Source: an uncultured Alphaproteobacteria bacterium (lineage in GTDB: Bacteria; Pseudomonadota; Alphaproteobacteria; Rickettsiales; UBA1997). Taken from it: a stretch of DNA of 6,896 nucleotides. Positions within the stretch are counted from its first letter, which is position 1, and every line of letters starts with the position of its first letter. The notes below the pieces were generated by a model. It did no database searches. It was not told the origin of the DNA and saw nothing but the letters and a program-made list of their open reading frames with translations. The stretch lies in assembly GCA_903849835.1 (NCBI GenBank), contig CAINKA010000143.1, positions 1 through 6,896 of the forward strand. The letters run 5' to 3'. The position numbers and the translations under genes are program-made. Shown piece by piece: positions 1 to 4,931 of this stretch.

Positions 1-79
1 TCCCCTCAAGGGAGAGGGAGTTACACCGAGCTCGGACTGACTCCCTCTCCCTTGAGGGGAGAGGGCTGGGGTGAGGGTG
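1..79. repeat. Palindromic repeat inside a coding frame (left end cut off by window)
   Basis: Bases 1-20 and 41-60 are exact reverse complements, separated by a 20-base spacer (21-40). The right arm continues to about 79 with GAGGGCTGGGGTGAGGGTG, so the left arm probably begins about 20 bases before the window. Each arm is also a hairpin: CCCTCTCCC at 43-51 pairs with GGGAGAGGG at 57-65. From memory, related CCCTCTCCC...GGGAGAGGG repeats are scattered through many proteobacterial genomes. Here the element is read through in frame within the LD-carboxypeptidase gene. Confidence 0.85.
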
Positions 80-471
80 AAATTGTTGGCGGCTGTCTCA
101 GCGTAATCTCCTCCCACTTCGCAACCAAAAACGAATTAGACTGGCACGGAAAAATTTTATTCCTCGAAGATGAAGGCGAAGATGGCGAGCGGCTTGATCG
201 CTGCTTCCACCAAATCGCAACGATCATCACGGAACAGAAAAAAATCCCCACCGCAATCATTCTCGGAAATTTTTTGGAGGCCAATCCGCACGGAACTCCG
301 AAAGCAAAAAACATCAAAATCGCAATAAAAAAATTCGCCGAAAAACTTCCGTTAATTCCAATTTTTCAGGAAAAAACGAGCTGTCTTGGGCACTCTCAAG
401 ACATGCTACCACTGCTTTTAGGAGCTGAGGCAAAAATTATTGCGAATAAATTTTTGATTCAGAAAGTTTAA
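1..471 (+). CDS. ldcA: LD-carboxypeptidase (peptidase family S66), C-terminal part, 5' end outside window
   Basis: Cytoplasmic S66 LD-carboxypeptidases remove the terminal D-alanine from murein tetrapeptides during cell-wall recycling. Frame 1 is open from the first base, so the gene enters from the left; the ATG at 52 lies inside a repeat and is not the true start. Visible here is the C-terminal domain: a GGCLS motif (bases 88-102; the family usually has GGNLS), the LFLEDEGE block whose LED glutamate (bases 166-168) should be the catalytic Glu, and the LGHS block whose histidine (bases 391-393) should be the catalytic His. The nucleophilic serine lies in the missing N-terminal part. The stop is TAA at 469-471. 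The first 25 or so codons are palindromic repeat sequence read in frame, just before the C-terminal domain begins. The family call is firm from the motif order. Whether the enzyme is active, given the insert and the N-to-C change, cannot be told from here. Confidence 0.8.
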   Translation, partial: SPQGRGSYTELGLTPSPLRGEGWGEGEIVGGCLSVISSHFATKNELDWHGKILFLEDEGEDGERLDRCFHQIATIITEQKKIPTAIILGNFLEANPHGTPKAKNIKIAIKKFAEKLPLIPIFQEKTSCLGHSQDMLPLLLGAEAKIIANKFLIQKV

Positions 472-975
472 AACTACTTCTCAAACCCCAACACCAAAAA
501 ATATGAAAAAACTCACCGACATTAAAATTTTCGAATCAAAAAAAATCCGCTCGATCTGGAATGACGAACAGGAAAAATGGTATTTTTCTGTGGTGGATGC
601 GATTGAAGTTTTAACAGAAAGTCCAAACCCACGCAAATATTGGAGCGTATTAAAAGTACGGTTGAAGCTAGAAAATAGCGAGTTGGCTACAAATTGTAGT
701 CAACTGAAAATGCTTTCATCCGACGGAAAAATGTATTTAACCGACGTCGCCGACACCGAGCAACTTTTCCGTCTAATCCAATCAATCCCCTCTCCAAAAG
801 CCGAACCGCTCAAACTTTGGCTTGCAAAAATTGGCGCGGAAAGAATCGACGAAATTGAAGATCCTGAGATCGGAATTGAAAGATTAATGGAAACCTATTT
901 GCGCGACAACATGACTAACTTGGGATCGCTACTGTTCGGTTAAGAAATTTTTTAATCTTTTTAAGAAAACATCCA

Positions 976-1048
976 TGTCATGCTGAGCCTGTCGAAGCAT
1001 GATTCAGCGGGCGGGCTTGAATCATGCTTCGACAGGCTCAGCATGACA
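976..1048. repeat. Perfect palindromic repeat (CATGCTGAGCCTGTCGAAGCATG family) within the MITE
   Basis: Two exact 31-bp inverted arms (976-1006 and 1018-1048) flank an 11-base GC-rich spacer. Each arm is also a hairpin, TCATGCT pairing with AGCATGA around an 11-base loop, so the element can fold either as one long stem or as two hairpins. The arm shares its core CTGAGCCTGTCGAAG with the copies at 4723-4931 and 6788-6864. The perfect match of the arms suggests a recent arrival or continuing correction. Confidence 0.9.
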
Positions 1049-1091
1049 TCGAAGCATTTCTGATCTAAATCGAAAAAACTTTTTAATACAG

Positions 1092-1110
1092 TTGTAACCT
1101 TTGGTTACAA
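1092..1110. other. Short hairpin inside the MITE
   Basis: TTGTAACC (1092-1099) and GGTTACAA (1103-1110) form a perfect 8-bp stem with a 3-base TTT loop. No U-tract follows directly, so it is not a clear terminator. It may be part of the folded structure of the MITE. Confidence 0.5.
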
Positions 1111-1424
1111 GGGTTGGCGTGGTTTTAATTATTTTTTAACCGGACAGTAGTGATTTGGAGTTGGTTTTGAACATGCTGGCAGAAGCAACCACGACCGAAA
1201 TCTCCAAAGAAAAACAGCCAAAAAATTTACCAGAAAATCGTAAAATTGCCAAACAAGGTGGTGTCATCGCAGGCAATACCCGTAAGGCAATTGAAGAAAA
1301 GACCGGCAAAAAAATAATCTCAAAACTTAACGCAAAACAGTTGCGATTGGGGCAGAAAGTTTAATTGTTTTTTATCGCTACGTTCCTAAAAACCGCGGCC
1401 TCAAATTCACTTACAAAATCAAAA

Positions 1425-2618
1425 ATGACATCTCCTGAAACCAAAAACATGACCATTAATTTTGGTCCGCAACATCCTGCTGCGCATGGTGTTTTGCGCT
1501 TAGTTCTTGAAATGGATGGCGAGGTAATTACTCGCGCCGATCCTCACATCGGGCTACTTCATCGCGGCACTGAAAAACTCATCGAATACAAAACTTATTT
1601 GCAAGCGGTACCATATTTTGATCGCCTCGATTACGTCTCGCCAATGTGCCAAGAGCATGCCTACGCCCTCACCGTCGAAAAACTTCTCGGATGTAAAATT
1701 CCACTTCGCGCCCAATTCATCCGCGTTTTATTTTCCGAAATTACGCGAATTTTAAATCACATCATGGCCGTAACCACACAGGCTCTTGATGTCGGAGCAA
1801 TGACTCCTTTGCTTTGGATGTTCGAAGAGCGTGAAAAAATGATGGGATTTTACGAAAAAGTTTCAGGCTCAAGAATGCATGCCGCTTACATCCGACCGGG
1901 TGGAGTGCACCAAGATTTGCCCGCAGGATTGCTCGAAGAAATTTCAGAATTCGCAGAAAATTTTCCAAAATGCATCGACGATTTAGATTCGCTTTTAACC
2001 GAAAATCGCATCTTCAAGCAGCGCATGGTTGAAATTGGAATCGTGTCAAAGCAACAGGCGCTTGATTGGGGATTTTCTGGCCCGATGATTCGCGGCTCAG
2101 GAATCGCGTGGGATTTACGTAAATCGCAACCTTACGAAATTTACGACCAACTCGATTTCGACGTTCCAATCGGCAAAAATGGAGACTCCTACGACCGCTA
2201 TTTGATTCGCGTGGAAGAAATGCGTCAGTCAATAAAACTCATCAAGCAATGCATCGAAAAAATGCCCCCAGCAGGAAATGGTAATGGCGCGATCGCAACT
2301 GACGATCCAAAAATTTCTCCGCCAAAAAGATCGGAGATGAAACAGTCGATGGAAGCGATGATCAACCATTTCAAACTTTACACCGAAGGTTACCACGTTC
2401 CAGCTGGTGAAGCCTACGCCGCTGTGGAAGCGCCGAAAGGTGAGTTTGGCGTTTACATCATTTCCGACGGAGGAAACAAACCTCACCGTTGCCGTGTTCG
2501 CGCTCCAGGATTCGCTCACCTCCAAGGTTTGGAATTCATGGTCAAAGGCCACATGCTTGCGGATGTCGTGACCGTAATTTCAACGCAAGATATCGTGTTC
2601 GGAGAAGTCGACAGATAA
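1425..2618 (+). CDS. nuoD: NADH-quinone oxidoreductase subunit D (49-kDa subunit)
   Basis: NuoD sits in the peripheral arm of respiratory complex I beside the membrane and forms much of the quinone pocket. The 397-residue product has the family blocks in order: NFGPQHPAAHGVLRLVLE (residues 12-29), HIGLLHRGTEKLIEYKTYLQ (41-60), PYFDRLDYV (63-71), and near the C-terminus APKGEFGVYIISDGGNKPHR, APGFAHLQGLEF and DIVFGEVDR. The two quinone-site residues of the family, a His and a Tyr 49 residues apart, are present as H21 and Y70. ATG 1425 is preferred: a TTG at 1365 would add a 20-residue extension unlike the family, while MTSPETKNMTINFGPQHP has the usual start. No Shine-Dalgarno is seen. The gene looks intact. 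Its usual partners nuoC (upstream) and nuoE (downstream) are absent; a broken BRO gene and rpmJ stand in their places. Confidence 0.97.
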   Translation: MTSPETKNMTINFGPQHPAAHGVLRLVLEMDGEVITRADPHIGLLHRGTEKLIEYKTYLQAVPYFDRLDYVSPMCQEHAYALTVEKLLGCKIPLRAQFIRVLFSEITRILNHIMAVTTQALDVGAMTPLLWMFEEREKMMGFYEKVSGSRMHAAYIRPGGVHQDLPAGLLEEISEFAENFPKCIDDLDSLLTENRIFKQRMVEIGIVSKQQALDWGFSGPMIRGSGIAWDLRKSQPYEIYDQLDFDVPIGKNGDSYDRYLIRVEEMRQSIKLIKQCIEKMPPAGNGNGAIATDDPKISPPKRSEMKQSMEAMINHFKLYTEGYHVPAGEAYAAVEAPKGEFGVYIISDGGNKPHRCRVRAPGFAHLQGLEFMVKGHMLADVVTVISTQDIVFGEVDR

Positions 2619-2622
2619 AAAT

Positions 2623-2650
2623 TTGACATTTTTAATCTCGCCAATAGCTT
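2623..2650 (+). promoter_or_regulatory. Possible sigma-70 promoter for rpmJ (and perhaps hemC)
   Basis: TTGACA at 2623-2628 is a consensus -35. After a 16-base spacer, TAGCTT (2645-2650) is a weak -10. It starts five bases after the nuoD stop and about 45 bases before rpmJ. The -35 is convincing, the -10 much less so. Confidence 0.35.
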
Positions 2651-2692
2651 GCGCCGCCTTCTTTTTCCTTTAAAAAATTCAGAGCTCTTCCG

Positions 2693-2818
2693 ATGAAAAT
2701 TTACAACTCGCTTAAGTCTGCAAAAAAAAGAGATAAAAACTGCAAAATCGTTCGCAGAAAAGGCCGGCTCTACGTCATCAACAAAGTGAATCCGCGCTTC
2801 AAAGCAAGACAGGGATAA
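2693..2818 (+). CDS. rpmJ: 50S ribosomal protein L36 (41 residues)
   Basis: L36 is a very small, basic protein of the large ribosomal subunit that binds 23S rRNA. The product reads MKIYNSLKSAKKRDKNCKIV, followed by RRKGRLYVINKV and NPRFKARQG. The RRKGR-Y-INK core and the FKARQG end at exactly 41 residues match the alphaproteobacterial form. It has a single cysteine (residue 17) and lacks the CxxC...C...H zinc ligands, so it is the zinc-free type, which is normal for that group. The ATG at 2693 has no Shine-Dalgarno before it. It lies 74 bases after nuoD and 76 before hemC on the same strand. Confidence 0.95.
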   Translation: MKIYNSLKSAKKRDKNCKIVRRKGRLYVINKVNPRFKARQG

Positions 2819-2882
2819 TGTATAGGATGGACACATCCGTCCGTTCAAAACGGAAGGGACGACACACGGGTCGCCCCCTACA
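2819..2882. repeat. Degenerate palindromic repeat between rpmJ and hemC
   Basis: TGTA at 2819-2822 and TACA at 2879-2882 bound an imperfect palindrome that begins directly after the rpmJ stop. The centre is a perfect hairpin, TCCGTT (2840-2845) and AACGGA (2849-2854) with a CAA loop. Each half can also fold alone: GGGACGAC with GTCGCCCC in the right half (one mismatch), and ATGGAC with GTCCGT in the left half (one wobble). The right half resembles the GGGCGACCC...GTCGCCCC repeats that I recall from many bacterial genomes. It fills nearly the whole gap between the two genes. Confidence 0.65.
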
Positions 2883-2894
2883 GTAGTTTAAAAG

Positions 2895-3866
2895 ATGTCA
2901 TCAACTGTGAACAAAATCCGAATCGGAACCAGAACCAGCAAATTAGCCATCGCACAGGTCACGGAAATTTATCTTCTCCTCGCTCCTCATCTTCAAAATT
3001 CACAAATCGAAATAATTCCAATCACAACTTCCGGCGATAAAATTCAAGATCGCAACCTCGCCGAAATTGGTGGCAAAGGACTTTTCATCAAAGAGCTCGA
3101 AGAGGCTCTAATCCAAAATAAAATCGATATCGCAATTCATTCTGCAAAAGATGTACCGCCGGCAATCCACGCCGATACTGAACTAGCAGCCTTCACCGAA
3201 AGATTCGACGCTCGCGATTGTTTCATTTCCAAAAAATTTGATTCGCTGAAAGATTTACCGAAAGGCGCGATTGTTGGAACTTCTTCCGCGCGTCGCAAAG
3301 CAATTTTATTGCGCTTACGCCCAGATTTAAAAATCGTAAATTTTCGCGGCAATGTCGATACGCGCTTGCGCAAAATTGACGAGGATGAAGTTGACGCCAC
3401 AATCCTCGCGGTTTGCGGATTGATGAGACTCGGAAAAGAAAAAATAATCGGCGAAGCAGTGGCCTGTCCAAAAGGATATACCGCCAAAAAAGTTATTGAG
3501 AAAAATGTGATACTACCAGCTGGAGGACAAGGTTCTTTGGCAATTCAAATTAGAAAATCCGATCAAAAAATTTCTGAAATCGTAAAAAAAATTAACGACA
3601 AAACAGCGCAACTATGCATCGAAACTGAACGCGCTTTTCTTAGCGAGCTAGGAGCTTCCTGCTCTACTCCTGTCGCAGTCCATGCTGAAATTGAAAAAGA
3701 AGAATTAAAACTAAAAACTTTAATTCTCGATTACGATGGTAGTGAAATCTTTGAAACTAATTCGAGTGGAAAAGCTGATCTTGAAAGCGGTGCAGAACTT
3801 GGTGTTGAGGCAGCAAAGAAAGTAAAAAAAGAAGCTGCAAAACTTTTGGCGAAAATCTGCAGATAG
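2895..3866 (+). CDS. hemC: Hydroxymethylbilane synthase (porphobilinogen deaminase)
   Basis: HemC joins four porphobilinogen molecules into linear hydroxymethylbilane, the third step from 5-aminolevulinate toward heme in the cytoplasm. The 323-residue product has the expected blocks: RIGTRTSKLA (residues 9-18), GGKGLFIKELEEAL (59-72), HSAKDVPP (82-89) with catalytic Asp86, GTSSARRKA (128-136), NFRGNVDTRLRK (149-160), and ELGASCSTPV (251-260) with Cys256, which should carry the dipyrromethane cofactor. HSAKDVP in place of the common HSMKDVP, and GQGSLAIQ in place of GQGALGIE, are mild variants away from the catalytic groups. The length is slightly above the usual 300-315. The ATG at 2895 leads directly into the RIGTR strand. 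No Shine-Dalgarno is seen. The gene should be functional; rpmJ upstream may share its transcript. Confidence 0.97.
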   Translation: MSSTVNKIRIGTRTSKLAIAQVTEIYLLLAPHLQNSQIEIIPITTSGDKIQDRNLAEIGGKGLFIKELEEALIQNKIDIAIHSAKDVPPAIHADTELAAFTERFDARDCFISKKFDSLKDLPKGAIVGTSSARRKAILLRLRPDLKIVNFRGNVDTRLRKIDEDEVDATILAVCGLMRLGKEKIIGEAVACPKGYTAKKVIEKNVILPAGGQGSLAIQIRKSDQKISEIVKKINDKTAQLCIETERAFLSELGASCSTPVAVHAEIEKEELKLKTLILDYDGSEIFETNSSGKADLESGAELGVEAAKKVKKEAAKLLAKICR

Positions 3867-3873
3867 ATTCCTT

Positions 3874-3887
3874 CGCGATTATTCGCG
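3874..3887. terminator. Weak hairpin between convergent hemC and the outer-membrane gene
   Basis: CGCGA (3874-3878) and TCGCG (3883-3887) form a 5-bp GC-rich stem with a TTAT loop in the 34-base gap between the two convergent stop codons. Only TTAAAA follows on the + strand, so there is no proper U-tract. The position suits a two-way terminator, but the structure is weak. Confidence 0.3.
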
Positions 3888-3900
3888 TTAAAATCGTGAG

Positions 3901-4707
3901 TTAAAAAACATCCCCGAAAGCCTTCCTAAATCCAAATTGCACCCAGCTTGTTCTGCGATGAGTCATGTCGTTATTGGCGTCGTAGCCCATGAAAGTTGGT
4001 TGGCTGCCGTAGAGAATGTTGAAAGAGGCGTCGGCGGATTTCACGAATTTAAATCCGAATTGGTAGGAGTGAAAAAATCCCAGCGAGTCGCGCGGAGAAT
4101 TTGGGGCGCCGTTGTAACTTTCAGCGAGCAGGCGCACATCCTTGCCAATTAAGGCCGCATCGACTCCGACTCCGAGCTGCAAGCGATATAAATTTTTCTG
4201 TCCGTCAATATTGTAACTCGTCTTCGCGCCAGAATTGACGTGGATTATTAGGTCTTCATCAAAAAATTTGCTGGTCGCAATTGCCATCAAATAAGAGTTG
4301 GTTGCCGTGTCGTAATATTGCCCGCGACCGTTCTTATTCACATATCCGAAGGACATCGCCACATCAGGAATTCCAGATTTCTTTGAATGAGAAATAACCG
4401 ATTTAATTTGCAAAAGTGGATTGGAAAAAGAGGAGGAATGTTCGCTTAGATCGTAGGAACTCATTGCTCCTGTCGAGACTTCAAAATTTTTTAAAACGCC
4501 GTAGGAAAATCCTAAATATTGTCCGAGCAAGTCTGCAGAAGCACTGTCTGCCTTCTTCGGCAAGCGCCAAGATTCGGCGTAGGTTTCGAAGAGGAGTTGA
4601 TTTTTATCGCTGACTGCAGCGTCGTCGGTGACGAAGGGGAGCGCGGCGAAGGCGCTCGCGGGAATGAAAAATAAAATTGAAATTAGGCAAAGGAAAATTT
4701 TTTTCAT
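3901..4707 (-). CDS. Exported protein, probable outer-membrane beta-barrel (MetA-pathway phenol degradation-like)
   Basis: The 268-residue product begins MKKIFLCLISILFFIPASAFA, a clear signal peptide with an AxA site at residues 19-21. The mature protein starts ALPFVTDDAAVSDKNQLLFE. A (P-L/F-x-TDDA) opening followed by a strand of the QLLFETY type resembles the family named after the MetA pathway of phenol degradation, thought to be outer-membrane channels; this match is from memory and tentative. Alternating polar and hydrophobic stretches (for example FGYVNKNGRGQYYD, LYRLQLGVGVDAAL, SYQFGFKFVKSADASFNILY) and a C-terminal phenylalanine support a beta-barrel of the outer membrane. No ligand can be inferred. 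It lies downstream of thiC on the same strand, separated by 208 bases of nested palindromes, and converges with hemC. The ATG at 4707 has no Shine-Dalgarno. Confidence 0.7.
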   Translation of the reverse strand: MKKIFLCLISILFFIPASAFAALPFVTDDAAVSDKNQLLFETYAESWRLPKKADSASADLLGQYLGFSYGVLKNFEVSTGAMSSYDLSEHSSSFSNPLLQIKSVISHSKKSGIPDVAMSFGYVNKNGRGQYYDTATNSYLMAIATSKFFDEDLIIHVNSGAKTSYNIDGQKNLYRLQLGVGVDAALIGKDVRLLAESYNGAPNSPRDSLGFFHSYQFGFKFVKSADASFNILYGSQPTFMGYDANNDMTHRRTSWVQFGFRKAFGDVF

Positions 4708-4722
4708 GAATGTTTAGAATTC

Positions 4723-4931
4723 TTCAGTGTCACCCTGAGCCTGTCGAAGGGTGATTCAGGAAACCGATTTACAAGTTTGTCATCCCCGCGCAGGCGGGGA
4801 TCCAGAATGTTCAGCTAACACTGGATCCCCGCCTGCGCGGGGATGACAAACTAAAAAATGAGATCGGCTTTTTCAGCTGGAGTGAGTATACATCCTGAAT
4901 CACCCTTCGACAGGCTCAGGGTGACACTGAA
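4723..4931. repeat. Palindromic repeat (CACCCTGAGCCTGTCGAAGGGTG variant), outer arms
   Basis: The arms 4723-4761 and 4893-4931 are exact reverse complements over 39 bp. Each arm is itself a hairpin, TCACCCT with AGGGTGA. The 131 bases between them hold a second palindrome (4774-4852). A shorter inverted pair, CCGAT at 4764-4768 and ATCGG at 4863-4867, also flanks the inner one. The right arm overlaps the end of thiC. This is the same family as 976-1048 with two swapped base pairs in the hairpin stem. Confidence 0.9.
4774..4852. repeat. Second palindrome (ATCCCCGC...GCGGGGAT family) nested inside the first
   Basis: The arms 4774-4805 and 4821-4852 are exact reverse complements over 32 bp around a 15-base spacer, which itself has a TGTT/AACA pairing. 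Each arm folds into a perfect 8-bp hairpin, ATCCCCGC with GCGGGGAT around a 4-base loop. It is much more GC-rich than its surroundings. From memory, this sequence type is common in proteobacterial intergenic regions. Confidence 0.9.

Larger units (their letters stand above)
925..1154. mobile_element. MITE-like element, about 230 bp, with 24-bp terminal inverted repeats
   Basis: The ends are inverted repeats: 925-948 against the reverse complement of 1131-1154 match at 21 of 24 positions, and all three mismatches are transitions. The shared end reads ATCRCTACTGTYCGGTTAA. The flanks carry TTGG at 920-923 and again at 1155-1158, a 4-bp target duplication (5 bp if base 924 against 1159 is counted as a mismatch). 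Removing the element and one TTGG restores the expected NLELVLNM reading of the interrupted gene. There is no transposase inside; the interior holds a perfect palindrome (976-1048) and a short hairpin (1092-1110). It is probably a non-autonomous relative of a DDE-type insertion sequence; I cannot name the IS family with confidence. Confidence 0.8.
503..1364 (+). pseudogene. BRO-N domain (phage antirepressor-like) gene, internally deleted and split by a MITE-like insertion
   Basis: The first piece (503 to about 923) encodes a BRO-N-type domain: KKIRSIWNDEQEKWYFSVVD, then the DVADTEQLFRLIQSIPSPKA block, then DEIEDPEIGIERLMETYL. The second piece (from 1155) encodes ELVLNMLAEATTTEIS and a C-terminal tail with GGVIAGNTRKAIEEKTGKK. 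In the family as I remember it, one protein of about 280 residues carries both blocks, with NLRDNMTNLELVLNMLAEA continuous. Two lesions are inferred. METYL is fused directly to RDNMTNL, which suggests an in-frame loss of roughly 60-70 residues. A 230-bp insertion then follows the codon for NL, adds the stop at 941-943 and shifts the frame by one. The reading resumes at TTG 1155. The first piece could still make a 146-residue protein holding the BRO-N domain. These genes are typically phage- or mobile-element-associated; the exact function is not known to me. Confidence 0.8.

Noticed and set aside
52..471. A stand-alone small protein starting at ATG 52
   Set aside because: The frame is open to the window edge, the ATG lies inside repeat sequence, and the product is the C-terminal half of an S66 enzyme.
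1365..1424. A longer nuoD starting from TTG 1365
   Set aside because: The added 20 residues are not like NuoD N-termini, and the sequence directly follows the BRO pseudogene stop; ATG 1425 gives the usual family start.
2819..2882. A small structured RNA or riboswitch controlling hemC
   Set aside because: The fold is better explained as a worn palindromic repeat; no known riboswitch core is seen.
3137..3487. Minus-strand open frames across hemC and nuoD
   Set aside because: They are shadows of conserved genes on the other strand and show no motifs.
4723..4931. CRISPR array or terminator array
   Set aside because: The repeats are nested inverted arms, not evenly spaced direct repeats with unique spacers, and no U-tract follows the hairpins.
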